Shown: positions 53,069 to 63,140, counted from the stretch's first letter. The stretch: 64,000 nucleotides of DNA from Desmospora profundinema (GCF_031454155.1 NZ_JAVDQG010000008.1:107711-171710), one strand, 5' to 3'. Numbers and translations: made by a program. Notes: generated from the letters alone by a model not told the origin.

Positions 53069-54676
53069 ATGAAATGGGGAAAACGGACCATTCGGCTGCA
53101 AACCGCAATCGCTCTCATGGTGTGCGGCGTGGTCATCCTGGCCCTGGCTGTAACCGGAGTTCTGATCGGAAAGGAAGTAGCGGAACGGGCGGAGGCGAGT
53201 CTGGCGGATAAAGTGTGGGATACCGCTCAGAGCATGGCCCGTTCGCCTAGTGTGATCGAAGCGCTGAAAAGAGAACGGGAGGAAGCGGGGATTCAGCCTT
53301 TTGCCGAAGGCGTGCGACAAGCCACCGATGTAGAATTTGTCGTGGTGATGGATATGAATGGCATCCGGAAATCCCACCCCGATGAAACGAAGATCGGCAA
53401 ACGTTTTGTCGGCAGGGACGAGGGGCGCGTGTTGCAAGGAGAAGAGTATCTGTCTGTGGCTGAAGGAACGCTGGGTACCTCGATGCGTGCTTTTGTCCCG
53501 ATTTACGACGACCGGGGTGAGCAGGTGGGAGCCGTCTCGGTGGGCATTTTGATGGATGATATTTTGCAGGCGGTCTCTCAAAGCACCCGCATCATCTATG
53601 CCGGAATCGGCGTCGGGATTTTGACCGGGCTGTTCGGGGCATTGCTGTTGGCACGGAAGATCAAACGGGTGTTGTTCGGGTTGGAACCCCATGAGATTGC
53701 CGGATTGCTGGAAGAACGGACCGCCATGCTGGAATCAGTGCGGGAGGGAATTTTGGCGATCAATCGTGAAGGAACGGTGATTATGGCCAATACGGAAGCT
53801 CATCGCATTATTCGGCGGGCGGGGATCGTAGAGGACCCGATCGGCATGGCGATCGAGGACTTTTTACCCAAATCGCGTCTGCGGCACGTATTGGAAAGTG
53901 AACACGCCGAATACGACCGGGAGTTGGAACTGAACGGGATGGTGCTCGTCGTCAACCGGATTCCTGTGATGGTGGAAGGGCAAGTGGTAGGGGCGATCGC
54001 CACGTTCCGGGATAAAACGGAATTAAAGCAGCTGGCTGAACAATTGACAGGAGTCAAGTTGTATGCTGACGGCCTTCGGGCCAAAACCCATGAGTTTATG
54101 AACCAGTTGCATGTCATTCTGGGAATGGTACACATGGGAAAAGGAAACGAACTCCCCGCCTATATCCGACGGATCACCGACCATCAGCAGATGGAGATCG
54201 GTACCGTCTCACGGCTCGTTAAAGATCCGGTCCTCGCCGGCTTTCTATTGAGCAAATGGAGTGTGGCTCGGGAACGGGGCGTCGTGTTGGAGATCACAGG
54301 GAAGAATCCCCTTCCGCGGCTGGAGGGTCCGGAAATCGTCCACGAACTGGTAACGATCCTGGGAAATTTGATCGAAAACGGATTTGAGGCGATGGATGAA
54401 ATCAATGGACCGAAAAAGATGGAGGTGCTTCTGGACTACGACGGAGAAACTCTTACGTTGATCGTAGAGGATCATGGGGTGGGAATTCCGGTGGAGCAGC
54501 GGGAGGCGGTTTTTGAAAAAGGATTCTCCACCAAAGGGGAGGACCGCGGCTATGGGCTCCATCTGGTCAAGAAAAGTGTCGAACAGTTGGGAGGGACCCT
54601 GACCCTGGTTTCCGGGGAAAAGGGAATGCGTTTCACAGTGAAATTGCCGTTTCGGGAAGAGGAGGGAAAGCCGTGA
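53069..54676 (+). CDS. CitS/DctS/MalK-type sensor histidine kinase
   Basis: 535 residues. Membrane segments at 12-35 and about 176-196 flank an extracellular PAS-like (Cache) sensor (35-175; EEAGIQPFAEGVRQATDVEFVVVMD). A cytoplasmic PAS domain follows (220-330), then the SpoOB-type dimerisation helix with His in KTHEFMNQLHVILGM near 345, N box NLIENGFEAM near 436, G boxes DHGVGIP and GYGLHLVKK. Homologs sense citrate or C4-dicarboxylates. Overlaps the regulator gene by 4 bp. Confidence 0.92.
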   Translation: MKWGKRTIRLQTAIALMVCGVVILALAVTGVLIGKEVAERAEASLADKVWDTAQSMARSPSVIEALKREREEAGIQPFAEGVRQATDVEFVVVMDMNGIRKSHPDETKIGKRFVGRDEGRVLQGEEYLSVAEGTLGTSMRAFVPIYDDRGEQVGAVSVGILMDDILQAVSQSTRIIYAGIGVGILTGLFGALLLARKIKRVLFGLEPHEIAGLLEERTAMLESVREGILAINREGTVIMANTEAHRIIRRAGIVEDPIGMAIEDFLPKSRLRHVLESEHAEYDRELELNGMVLVVNRIPVMVEGQVVGAIATFRDKTELKQLAEQLTGVKLYADGLRAKTHEFMNQLHVILGMVHMGKGNELPAYIRRITDHQQMEIGTVSRLVKDPVLAGFLLSKWSVARERGVVLEITGKNPLPRLEGPEIVHELVTILGNLIENGFEAMDEINGPKKMEVLLDYDGETLTLIVEDHGVGIPVEQREAVFEKGFSTKGEDRGYGLHLVKKSVEQLGGTLTLVSGEKGMRFTVKLPFREEEGKP

Positions 54677-55392
54677 TTCAGGTGTTGATCGTGGAAGACG
54701 ATCCGATGGTGGCGGAGATTAACCGGCGCTATGTGGAATCCATCGAGGGATTTACGTGTGTGGGGATAGTATCGGGAGTCTCCGACGCCTTGCATTTTCT
54801 GGAGAGCCATGCGGTCGACCTCGTCTTGCTGGATATTTTCATGCCCGGCAAAAACGGATTGGAGTTCTTGTCGGAGATTCGCAAAAAAGGGAGCAGTGTC
54901 GGTGTTATCGTCATCTCTGCCGCCAGTGACATCGCCAATATCAAAACGGCACTCCGTTTGGGAGCCGTGGATTATTTGATCAAACCCTTTGAATTTCAGC
55001 GTTTGCAGGCGGCGTTCCGTGCCTATCAGCGAGAACATCAACTGCTGAGCGAGCAGGAGGAGTTAACCCAGGATAAGCTGGACCAATTGCTACTCCACCC
55101 GGCCAATCAACCCGCATCCAGAGAACTGCCCAAGGGATTGACGAAAGAGACGCTACAACGAGTGGTGAAGGCGATTTCGACGATGGGAGACGACTTTTTT
55201 TCCACGGAAAAACTGGCCGATCAGGTGGGAGTTTCCCGCGTATCGATGCGAAAGTACCTGAAGTTTCTCACCGAGCTCGGTTACCTGTCCCTCGATCTCC
55301 ACTACCGTCCCGCCGGACGCCCGCTTCATTTGTACCGGATGCAAAAATCGCGAGCCGAAGTGTTAAAACCGTATTTGGAAGCGGCTGACTGA
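54673..55392 (+). CDS. CitT/MalR-type response regulator
   Basis: 239 residues. Receiver domain 1-120 with phosphoacceptor Asp in VLLDIFMPGKNG near 55, conserved Lys in YLIKPFEF near 105. C-terminal HTH near 180-215 (FSTEKLADQVGVSRVSMRKYLKFL). GTG start overlapping the kinase stop. The usual target, a citrate/malate transporter, is not next to it. Confidence 0.92.
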   Translation: MIQVLIVEDDPMVAEINRRYVESIEGFTCVGIVSGVSDALHFLESHAVDLVLLDIFMPGKNGLEFLSEIRKKGSSVGVIVISAASDIANIKTALRLGAVDYLIKPFEFQRLQAAFRAYQREHQLLSEQEELTQDKLDQLLLHPANQPASRELPKGLTKETLQRVVKAISTMGDDFFSTEKLADQVGVSRVSMRKYLKFLTELGYLSLDLHYRPAGRPLHLYRMQKSRAEVLKPYLEAAD

Positions 55393-55453
55393 TGGATGGA
55401 GGGAGAGGATCAACATCAAACCGATTCACACTTTTAACCTATCGCCGACGCAA

Positions 55454-56098
55454 ATGGTGGAGATTCAACAAACGTTGAGAAAAGAAATTGTCTTCTCTTC
55501 CTATGAGGGATTGCCACAGGTGGCGGCAGGGGTCGACTTGGCTTATGCCGCGGGACAAGCGGCGGCGGTGATTGTCGTGATGGCGTACCCAACTATGGAG
55601 ATCATAGAGGTGGTCTCCCATGCAGATGCGGTTTCCGCCGAATATGTTCCCGGTTTACTGGCCTTCCGCGAATTGCCTGTATTTTTAAAGGCGTGGGAAC
55701 AGTTAAGATCCAACCCGGATCTCGTATTTTTCGACGGGAACGGGATCCTTCACCCCCGCCGACTCGGCCTGGCCTCCCATGCTTCATTATGGATTGACCG
55801 ACCGACCATCGGGGTGGCCAAGTCCCATTTTCTCGGAAGCTATGATTCACTTGGAACAAAACGAGGAAGTTTCTCTCCCATCGTAGATCGGGGAGAGACC
55901 GTCGGTGCGGTGCTGCGGACGCAAACCGGCCGAAAGCCGGTTTATGTATCGGTCGGCAATCGGGTTACCCTTCAAAATGCTGTCGACTTTACGATGCACT
56001 TGGCAGGCAGCGAAAGCCGAGTGCCCGAAATTATCCGCCAGGCCGATATCCGGACCCGACAATGGAAGCGGCAGATGGGGGAGGAGTTGGCTTTTTGA
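55454..56098 (+). CDS. nfi: endonuclease V
   Basis: At least 214 residues. Cuts DNA or RNA near deaminated bases (inosine). VAAGVDLAY near 24, FFDGNGILHPRRLGLASH near 93 and VDFTMHLAG are family motifs. The first standard start is ATG 55454, but it lacks a ribosome binding site. The frame is open upstream and encodes the conserved family N-terminus IKPIHTFNLSPTQ; a GGAGGG at 55398-55403 suggests that translation begins at an AUC at 55409 or 55415. Confidence 0.88.
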   Translation: MVEIQQTLRKEIVFSSYEGLPQVAAGVDLAYAAGQAAAVIVVMAYPTMEIIEVVSHADAVSAEYVPGLLAFRELPVFLKAWEQLRSNPDLVFFDGNGILHPRRLGLASHASLWIDRPTIGVAKSHFLGSYDSLGTKRGSFSPIVDRGETVGAVLRTQTGRKPVYVSVGNRVTLQNAVDFTMHLAGSESRVPEIIRQADIRTRQWKRQMGEELAF

Positions 56099-56107
56099 AT
56101 GTGATGC

Positions 56108-56149
56108 AAAAAAGAAGGAGCAAGCCTCACGGCCGCTCCTTCTTTTTTT
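56108..56149. terminator. bidirectional terminator after nfi
   Basis: AAAAAAGAAGGAGC/GCTCCTTCTTTTTT, 14 bp. Confidence 0.93.
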
Positions 56150-56251
56150 GTAAAGGGTAGAAGGGATGCTAATACAGACTTAGAACCGATTTTGGAAAGT
56201 GGAGTGGGGTTTTCCCTCATGATGAGAAGTTCACCATAGCATGACGATGCG

Positions 56252-57184
56252 TTAATCCATTTTCCCTATCCACTTTTGCACGAGTTCCTCTACTTTTTCT
56301 TTTTCGCGTAATCGTTCCAACCAACGTTGCGGGATCCCGGACACACCTGTTTTTACTCCATATAACCCCCCGGCAATGGCAGCATTTGTGTCCGTATCGT
56401 TCCCCAGGGAGATCGCCTTTTTCACCACTTTTTCATAGGAGGGTTCCTTTGTTGCGATCCTGACACTTCGTAGCGTTTCCACGACATACCCCCCGCCATG
56501 GCTAACCGCTTCTGCCTCTGGTCGTATCGACCAGTCCAACTCCTTGCGCTCTTCGCTTTCATTTCCATAGATGGCTCTCAGCTTCTTTACCGCATACCCA
56601 TATCCCTCTTCCATTTCCACTCCGGCTGCCGCTTCACGTACCCACAGACAATACAGCGCACAAGCAACTTGATTGGTCCGATGAGCATGGGTAACCAATG
56701 ATTGCATATGAGCGTCTTTCACCAATTCTTCATCTGTCCCTTTATGCCATAAAGCCAAGGGCAGCACGCGCATTAAGGATCCGTTTCCTTTACCGTCCGG
56801 ATTGGCGTTGCCGGATTGTTCCGGTGACGCTCCCGAATGAAACGCACGTAAAGATGCTGCCGTTTGCACTCCCACATCAAAAACGTGTCCATCGACTGCC
56901 CACAATCCCCGTTCATACCAAGCCCACAGTCTTTGTGAAAAGTCAGTCAGTTCCAGTTGTCCGCATTCCACTAAAGACTCCAATAAGCATAAAGCTTGGG
57001 CACCATCATCCGACCACGTCCCCGGAAGCACTTGGGCATGTGCACGCGGAAAGGATTTTGGGGGGATCATCTCCAAATCATGTAACGGTGGTAATTCTTC
57101 AGCCGGATGAAATTCATAGGGAACCCCAACAGCATCGCCAATTAAAAGTCCATATAAACCGCCCAGCTTTTGTTCCCGGTTCAT
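56252..57184 (-). CDS. ADP-ribosylglycohydrolase family protein
   Basis: 310 residues, all-helical DraG-like fold. Metal-binding motifs: LLIGDAVGVPYEF near 13-25, TWSDDGAQALCLLESL near 56-71, and SLGNDTDTNAAIAGGLYG near 265-282. Removes ADP-ribose from proteins or small molecules; target unknown. ATG 57184 is placed 9 nt after AAAGGAG; TTG 57190 is too close. No partner ADP-ribosyltransferase is seen nearby. Confidence 0.9.
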   Translation of the reverse strand: MNREQKLGGLYGLLIGDAVGVPYEFHPAEELPPLHDLEMIPPKSFPRAHAQVLPGTWSDDGAQALCLLESLVECGQLELTDFSQRLWAWYERGLWAVDGHVFDVGVQTAASLRAFHSGASPEQSGNANPDGKGNGSLMRVLPLALWHKGTDEELVKDAHMQSLVTHAHRTNQVACALYCLWVREAAAGVEMEEGYGYAVKKLRAIYGNESEERKELDWSIRPEAEAVSHGGGYVVETLRSVRIATKEPSYEKVVKKAISLGNDTDTNAAIAGGLYGVKTGVSGIPQRWLERLREKEKVEELVQKWIGKMD

Positions 57185-57309
57185 TCGCAAATACTCCTTT
57201 AATCAGTCAATTTTATAAGACTCTCCAGGGATTCTTCTAATAAAGCCTCAGCTGATTCCTTCTCTACGCAATTGATTATACCGATTTCTTTTGTTTCTTC
57301 CTATCCCCT

Positions 57310-58839
57310 TCACTCCCACCACTTTCGGTCTAACGAACGGTACTGGATCGCTTCCGCTACATGGGTCGTCTGAATCTGTTCCTCCCCGGCGAGGTCGGCA
57401 ATGGTGCGGGCCAGTTTCAGGATGCGGTCGTGGGCACGGGCAGACAGACCCAGCGCATCGAAGGATTGCTTCAGGAGCGCAAGGGATTCGCGGGAAAGAG
57501 CGCAGTGCTTCCGGATGGCGGCAGGCGGCATAAAGGCGTTGGTACGGACGTTGCTGCCGGCAAACCGTTCCGCTTGGATGGCGTGGGCTTGCCACACCCG
57601 TTCCCGCACGGTTTCCGAAGATTCCCCGGGGGTGGTATCCGTCAACGTGCGGTAGTCCACCCGCGGCACTTCCACATGGATGTCGATCCGGTCCAACAAC
57701 GGGCCCGAGAGCTTGGAACGATAACGCTGGATTTGGTGGGGGGAGCAGGTGCAGGCGCGATCTTGTTCGTAGCCAAAGTAGCCGCACGGACAGGGATTCA
57801 TCGAACCTACCAGCATAAATTCCGCCGGAAACGTAAGCACGGCGCGGGCCCGGCTGATGGTCACCTCCCGGTCCTCCAGGGGTTGGCGCAACACTTCCAG
57901 GGCACTTTTGGAGAACTCCGGCAATTCATCGAGGAACAACACACCCCGGTGGGCCAGGCTGACCTCCCCCGGCTTCGGGATTCCGCCTCCTCCAATAAAC
58001 CCCACCTGGGAGATCGTGTGGTGGGGCGAGCGAAACGGCCGACGTGTTACCAACCGTCCCCGCTGAGTCAAATGACCAGCGATACTGGCTACCTTAGTCA
58101 CCTCCAGGGATTCCTCCAGAGACATATCGGGAAGGATCGATGGCAGCCGCCGGGCCAACATGGTTTTGCCGGATCCCGGTGGGCCGATAAACAGCAAGTT
58201 GTGCATGCCCGCCGCGGCCACTTCCATGGCCCGCTTGACATGGAGCTGTCCCTGCACATCGGTGAAATCGTCAAACGGCGGGTCCGCTTCCTCTGCCGGA
58301 TTGGCTTTTTCCATCGACACTTCCGAGGCTTCTCCCCGCATCAGGCTGACGGCATCGGCTAATGAACGCAAGGGGATCACTTCCACCCCTTCCACCAACC
58401 GAGCTTCCGATGCGTTACGAGCCGGGAGGTAGATTCGATCATAGCCCGCTTTCTTCCCGGCCATTACCATGGACAGCACCCCGTTAAGTGGACGCAAACT
58501 GCCGTCCAGGGCCAGTTCCCCAAGCCATAGACTTCGTTCCATTCCTTTCGCGGGCACCTGTCCGCTGGCCGCCAACACTCCGATGGCGATGGCCAAATCA
58601 AACCCGGCCCCTTCCTTCTTCCGGTCCGCCGGTGCCAAGTTAGCGGTGATCCGCTGCAACGGAAACGGATATCCTGTATTTTTCACCGCCGATCGCACCC
58701 GATCCCGCGCTTCCCTCACCGCCGGATCCGGCAGCCCCACCACTTCAAAAGCGGGCAGTCCATTGCTGATATCCACTTCCACCTCGACGATGTATCCATC
58801 AATCCCCAACACCGCACCGGAATGCAATTTTGCGTACAT
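57310..58839 (-). CDS. comM: YifB/ComM family Mg chelatase-like AAA ATPase
   Basis: 509 residues. N-terminal ChlI-like domain ([20 protein letters not shown], 1-120), then AAA+ ATPase with [15 protein letters not shown] near 216, [19 protein letters not shown] near 303, and a zinc-type [16 protein letters not shown] near 348-363. ComM is a hexameric helicase for branch migration in natural transformation. Often follows yraN; here separated by the accessory block. Confidence 0.93.
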   Translation of the reverse strand: MYAKLHSGAVLGIDGYIVEVEVDISNGLPAFEVVGLPDPAVREARDRVRSAVKNTGYPFPLQRITANLAPADRKKEGAGFDLAIAIGVLAASGQVPAKGMERSLWLGELALDGSLRPLNGVLSMVMAGKKAGYDRIYLPARNASEARLVEGVEVIPLRSLADAVSLMRGEASEVSMEKANPAEEADPPFDDFTDVQGQLHVKRAMEVAAAGMHNLLFIGPPGSGKTMLARRLPSILPDMSLEESLEVTKVASIAGHLTQRGRLVTRRPFRSPHHTISQVGFIGGGGIPKPGEVSLAHRGVLFLDELPEFSKSALEVLRQPLEDREVTISRARAVLTFPAEFMLVGSMNPCPCGYFGYEQDRACTCSPHQIQRYRSKLSGPLLDRIDIHVEVPRVDYRTLTDTTPGESSETVRERVWQAHAIQAERFAGSNVRTNAFMPPAAIRKHCALSRESLALLKQSFDALGLSARAHDRILKLARTIADLAGEEQIQTTHVAEAIQYRSLDRKWWE

Positions 58840-58881
58840 GAACGCCTCCTGGTTATAAGTTCTTCTATTTCTATTTATATC

Positions 58882-58923
58882 AAAAAGAGATCCAAGGTGA
58901 TAGACCCTTGGATCTCTTTTGGT
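58882..58923. terminator. bidirectional hairpin upstream of comM
   Basis: AAAAAGAGATCCAAGG pairs with CCTTGGATCTCTTTT. It would stop minus-strand transcription from the decaying region before comM. Confidence 0.8.
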
Positions 58924-59484
58924 TAGGTTAAATGGGATGAGATAGAAATGGGGGAAAGACGCTGCCTAAGGAATCACAAAAAGAAATGTACGCCTAATGA
59001 AATGGATCGTAAAAGACGCATTCGTCTTCGTCCTTACCATTGAGCAGGACAAGTTGCTGTATATCGTTTCGATGGCGATCGGGGGGCGAATGGCGGCAGG
59101 GAAGTTGAGAAAATGGAACATATTTGAAACGATCATACCATATGGTGACTTTCTAAAGCAAAGCCATGAATGGTAGCATAAACTGTTAACGTAGTGGCGA
59201 AAGCGGTTTTCCGATCAAGAAATACAAACTCAGATGGGTATTTCGCAGAAAATGTGGATATCTATCATGAAAAAAATCTTGAGAAAGGATGGGAAGTACA
59301 GCCTGCCGTATGAGGTGGGCAGATCGGGAAGCATACGGGTTAGTGAACCTCCAGAAATCTCATTGTAATTATTAAAGTTAATAGCTACAATCAAAATGTC
59401 GATAAATTGATTTTCATTTAAAAATGGGGGGGGTAATATAAGGTGAGCATTAGGCCGTGGCCGAGAATCAAGGAGAGGGATAGA
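58924..59484. other. region without a firmly supported gene
   Basis: An open frame of 59 codons at 58997-59176 (MKWIVKDAFVFVLTIEQDKL ...) has no ribosome binding site; it may be a gene fragment. From 59350 the DNA is AT-rich. Nothing else seen. Confidence 0.35.
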
Positions 59485-59589
59485 ATGGATAATTTCCATA
59501 CATATTCCCTAGACGGAATCGTAGAGAAAAAGTTGATCATATCTAAAGTAAAAACAACGTCAGGCGGTGGGTCTCCGGTTGGGGGTTCG

Positions 59590-60243
59590 ATGTCCGTTGG
59601 TGACCGCAGACTGTGGCGATCGATGTCGGTGCTGGTCGTGGCAGGTACGGTTTGGCTGAGCCTAGGAGGGTGCGAGATGGGCACTGAGGAGCGCGAGGCT
59701 ACCTCGACGAAGGTGGAGCAGGTCCTTGAGCACAGTGAGGGTCACTTCGATCTGACCCGACCGCCCAGCCGCGAGGAGGCGGGCATGCTGGCTGGCCGCT
59801 CCCAGGTTACCTACCAGCATTCGAACCAAAATCCGTTCCAGGTGCGCGTCTTGCTGCCGGAGGGTAAGCAGCTCGCCGTTACGGCACGGATGGTCGGGTT
59901 CGATTCGCTCGGGACACCTGACCCGGCGAACGCGCCACCGACCACGCTCGACATCCACTACTACCCGGCAACACTCGCTGATGCCCGGGACCATCTGCTC
60001 GCCGCGGCTGATGAGTTCGGCCTGGATCAGCGCGCAATAGGGGAGTGGCATGCGCAGGCGTCCGATCCCGGTTCAAAGCAGGCGCCGCCAACTGTCAAGA
60101 GCCGCTGGATCAGTGCCCCGGTCGGATACCTCAGCCTGCAGGTGCAGGCACGGTACGCATCGCCGGTGGACACGCCTGAGTCGAAGCGGATCGTGGTACA
60201 CTACCTGCTGACCTGGGAAGCCGCTGAGCACGACCCGTCGTGA
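59590..60243 (+). CDS. putative lipoprotein, GC-rich, actinobacterial-like
   Basis: 217 residues from ATG 59590. Signal peptide with lipobox LGGC (MSVLVVAGTVWLSLGGCEMG), then a soluble domain with no recognised family (LDIHYYPATLADARDHLLAA, APVGYLSLQVQARYASP). Codon use is far more GC-rich than its neighbours. An in-frame ATG at 59485 with AAGGAGAGGGA would add 35 residues encoded by AT-rich DNA, so the insertion seems to have joined a local gene start to a foreign coding region. Confidence 0.6.
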   Translation: MSVGDRRLWRSMSVLVVAGTVWLSLGGCEMGTEEREATSTKVEQVLEHSEGHFDLTRPPSREEAGMLAGRSQVTYQHSNQNPFQVRVLLPEGKQLAVTARMVGFDSLGTPDPANAPPTTLDIHYYPATLADARDHLLAAADEFGLDQRAIGEWHAQASDPGSKQAPPTVKSRWISAPVGYLSLQVQARYASPVDTPESKRIVVHYLLTWEAAEHDPS

Positions 60244-60497
60244 CTCGGGTCGAGCGACGACGATGTCGCTGTGCTGAAAATCGGACCTTTCCTGCAACGT
60301 TGGATCGGATCCACCGCAACGCCACGGTTCTGCCTCTTCCGAAAAAATATAGGGTAGCAATTGGTTAATTTCTCCCCCGAACGTTGGTACTTCCCTTTTA
60401 ACTACCATATGTCATTACATCAGACGAATATTTCATTATGAAGTATTTTTTGCAAATATTTGATGTTGTTAAGTTTGGAAAACATCTAAAGTTCATC
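60244..60497. other. right edge of the GC-rich segment and AT-rich flank
   Basis: GC-rich noncoding sequence continues to about 60340 and then turns AT-rich at CTTCCGAAAAAATATAGG. No gene supported. Confidence 0.4.
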
Positions 60498-60527
60498 TTG
60501 ACACGATACAATACAGTATTGTATCGT
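60498..60527 (+). promoter_or_regulatory. promoter of the SDR-TetR operon with a 25-bp operator
   Basis: ACGATACAATAC-A-GTATTGTATCGT (60503-60527) is a perfect inverted repeat with 12-bp arms. TTGACA (60498-60503) touches its left edge and TATCGT (60522-60527) can be the -10 with an 18-nt spacer. A bound repressor would cover the promoter; the TetR protein encoded downstream is the likely one. Confidence 0.85.
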
Positions 60528-60572
60528 TTTGGATGAAGGGACTCATCCCTATGTTAATCCAGGAGGAATAAT

Positions 60573-61334
60573 ATGAATACAACTCTAAATATTTATGCTG
60601 GCAAAAAAGCGGTTGTCACCGGTGGAACACATGGCATGGGGCTGGCCATTGTTGAATCGCTAATCGATGGCGGCGCCGAAGTATTGCTCACTGGAAAAAA
60701 TGAAAAAAATATTGCATCCGTTCGAAGCAAGCTGGGGACAAAGGCGCATGTCGTTCAATCGGACGCATCCAATATGGAGGATATTCAAAAGCTGGGAAAA
60801 TACGTTGAAGACAAGTTGGGCAAAATTGACGCTGTATTCATTAACGTGGGCATTGCGGAGCTTGAACCCTTCGATCAGGTAACCGAGGCTTCCTATGACC
60901 GGCAATTTAACACCAACACCAAGGGAGCGTTTTTCACCGTACAGCGCTTGGCTCCTTTAGTGCAAGATGGTGGTTCATTCGTATTCACTACGGTTACTCC
61001 GGCTACTGCAACACCTACCATGAGCGTGTATTGCGGTACCAAAGCCGCCCTCCGCTCGTTTGCGCAAGGGTTTGCGGCTGAGCTCTTGCCAAGAAATATT
61101 AGAGTAAATGCGGTTGCCCCCGGTTTTATCACAACTCCAACGATGGGGGTTGCCGGTGCCACGCAAGAAGAACGGGCAGCTCTTGTGATGGCTGGAGACG
61201 AGGCAACACCAATGAAACGTCACGGAACGGCAGATGAGGTTGCGAGAGCCGCTTTGTTTCTTGCTTTTGATGCTACCTTTAGTACAGGGGTGGAACTGCC
61301 AGTGGATGGCGGGATTTCTCAGATTGATGCTTAA
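60573..61334 (+). CDS. SDR family NAD(P)-dependent oxidoreductase
   Basis: 253 residues. Cofactor loop [15 protein letters not shown] at 17-31, NVG near 92, catalytic YCGTK near 151-155 and PGFITTP near 184. The usual catalytic Ser is Thr or displaced (TTVTPATAT). Substrate unknown. CAGGAGGA at 60559-60566 before ATG 60573. First gene of a TetR-controlled operon. Genes of this pair are often involved in aldehyde or quinone detoxification, but that is inference. Confidence 0.9.
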   Translation: MNTTLNIYAGKKAVVTGGTHGMGLAIVESLIDGGAEVLLTGKNEKNIASVRSKLGTKAHVVQSDASNMEDIQKLGKYVEDKLGKIDAVFINVGIAELEPFDQVTEASYDRQFNTNTKGAFFTVQRLAPLVQDGGSFVFTTVTPATATPTMSVYCGTKAALRSFAQGFAAELLPRNIRVNAVAPGFITTPTMGVAGATQEERAALVMAGDEATPMKRHGTADEVARAALFLAFDATFSTGVELPVDGGISQIDA

Positions 61335-61382
61335 GTGGGACAAGTGATATCATACTTACATGTAAACAAATTTTATCGGCAG

Positions 61383-61955
61383 GTGAGTAGTATAGCAGCA
61401 TCATCAGCACGTCAACGAGTACTGGAAGTCGCTTGCGATTTATTTTACCGTCAAGGGATTCGTTCAGTCGGCATCGATACAATTGTTGAAAAATCTGGCG
61501 TGGCCAAGACGACATTGTATCGTCATTTCCCAACGAAAGAGTCTTTAATCATTGCTTACCTGGAAGAGCATGATCAAATCAATTGGGAAACGTTCGACAA
61601 AGTATTGGCAAACCATAACGGTTCACCAAAAGAGCAGCTGTTAGCGTTCATCGATGCTACCATTGAGATATTGGAGCCTGAGCATCATCGCGGGTGTGCT
61701 TTTTTAAACGCCCTTGCCGAATTTTCAGAAGAAAATCATCCTGTTCATCTGATCGCTATCGAATATAATCGTGCTTTGCGAAAACGGTTGGCCCGTTTAA
61801 GCAAACAGGCAGGCGCCGAAGATGATAGACTAACCGATCAATTGATGCTGCTTATCAATGGGGCTATGGCATCCATTCCAGTATACGGTTTTACCGGGCC
61901 TACATCCGAACTTAAAACCATTGCCACACAGCTAATAGAATCACATCTTGATTAA
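61383..61955 (+). CDS. TetR/AcrR family transcriptional regulator
   Basis: 190 residues from GTG 61383. HTH at about 10-55 (RQRVLEVACDLFYRQGIRSV, VAKTTLYRHFPTKESLI). C-terminal ligand domain with a conserved HHRGCAFLNALAEF motif near 100. The frame opens at 61335 directly after the SDR stop; the later GTG fits family starts better. Likely represses the SDR operon through the palindrome at 60503. Confidence 0.88.
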   Translation: MSSIAASSARQRVLEVACDLFYRQGIRSVGIDTIVEKSGVAKTTLYRHFPTKESLIIAYLEEHDQINWETFDKVLANHNGSPKEQLLAFIDATIEILEPEHHRGCAFLNALAEFSEENHPVHLIAIEYNRALRKRLARLSKQAGAEDDRLTDQLMLLINGAMASIPVYGFTGPTSELKTIATQLIESHLD

Positions 61956-62106
61956 TAAGCGTGGAATTTCTTCTATATGCTGCTTTTATTTTCACAAAAC
62001 TATTGATATGACAAGGGAATCGTTTTCAGTAAATGAGCGAGTTGCGGCTCTAATCTGATCTCGGTTCTTTTGTCGTCAGAGACGTTTCTATTGAAATTTC
62101 GTTATT

Positions 62107-62402
62107 TTATTGCCAGACATTCATCCTATCATCTAATTTTGACGTATGGAGTTCAAACTGAATGCCATTCGGGTCCAGAAAATTCACTGTCCAGCCTGTT
62201 CCGCGCTTCACCGGTCGCACGATGGCTGCTTTGGCTTCTCTCAGGACATTCACCGCTTTTTCGAACTGTTCTTCTGCAATAAAGAACGCCACATGATCCA
62301 TCCCAAGGCTATTCTGACTTTAATTCAGGGAATTCCGGTTTTTCAACAATGTAGTTCCAGGCACTTCCCCACTCCAGATATGCATCTTTCCTCTCTCTAT
62401 AC
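62107..62402 (-). pseudogene. VOC (glyoxalase/bleomycin resistance) protein fragment
   Basis: Reading leftward, one frame gives AYLEWGSAWNYIVEKPEF and PELKSE, then a TAG; the next frame resumes with LGMDHVAFFIAEEQFEKAVN and ends with FLDPNGIQFELHTSKLDDRM. This is the C-terminal half of a VOC protein with one frameshift near 62318; the N-terminal half is missing. Confidence 0.75.
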
Positions 62403-62516
62403 CTGATCATCATTCCTACAGATTCTCCGATGGAAGGCTTTTTTCATTGTTCCTGTCCAAGAATTGCTATGGTAAAATAGATCATGGTAGTAGCCAAGGA
62501 CGGGTGGCCACACTGA

Positions 62517-62837
62517 CCCTCTGAAGAATTTGAAATCACAGATGCAGACCGTAATTTACAATTTTCCTCGCTAAGTTTTGATGTATCAGTTTTTGAAGTA
62601 TTTACGAGTTTGATCGCAGGTGTTCCCTTAGTTATTGCGAGCTCTTTGGACAGACGTTCATCGGCGGATCTTACCACTTTGATGCAGACACAAGGTATTA
62701 CTATCGCTGAATTGCCTCTGACTTTGATGCGGCACCTGGATCAGTCAGAATTGCCTCAGTTAAGGTTGGTGTCAGTCGGAGGAGAGATGGTACCAGGTGA
62801 TTTGGTTGGTGTGTGGGCGAGGGATAATCGACGATGA
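62517..62837 (+). pseudogene. fragment of an NRPS adenylation domain
   Basis: An open frame after TGA 62514 reads LQFSSLSFDVSVFEVFTSLI, AGVPLVIASS, then LRLVSVGGEMVPGDL, the A3-A5 region of AMP-binding adenylation domains. No start, and both ends are lost. About 100 of over 500 residues remain. Confidence 0.7.
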
Positions 62838-62917
62838 TTTACGTTCAGGCGACTCGTTCCGACCCCCAAGCCGAAGTCGAAAAAATTGCATGGCAATAAT
62901 TACAGACGAAATGCATG

Positions 62918-63082
62918 AGTGGGAAATGGACGTTGGCCTCCATCGAACGCACCGCTTACCCCCGGCTCAAGCGCTTGGAAGATAATCATAAGCTATTGAG
63001 TCGGCTAAGCTCGGAGGACTTCCGGGCTTTAACACCGTTAATCTATAGTTTCTGTAATATAACCAAGGGGTATATTGAGTAA
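62918..63082 (+). pseudogene. internally deleted Tn3-family transposase remnant
   Basis: The frame reads GKWTLASIERTAYPRLKR, the N-terminus of Tn3 transposases (DUF4158), and continues into LSSEDFRALTPLIYS, which resembles their C-terminal end. About 900 residues between are lost. Stop at 63080-63082. Confidence 0.65.
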
Positions 63083-63140
63083 AAATGTTTCCCCCATCCT
63101 TTCTCAATTAAATCGATATCTCTCAAAGAAAGGTTGACTT

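Noticed and set aside
57361..58362. 333-codon plus-strand frame opposite comM
   Set aside because: Shadow of the AAA ATPase gene.
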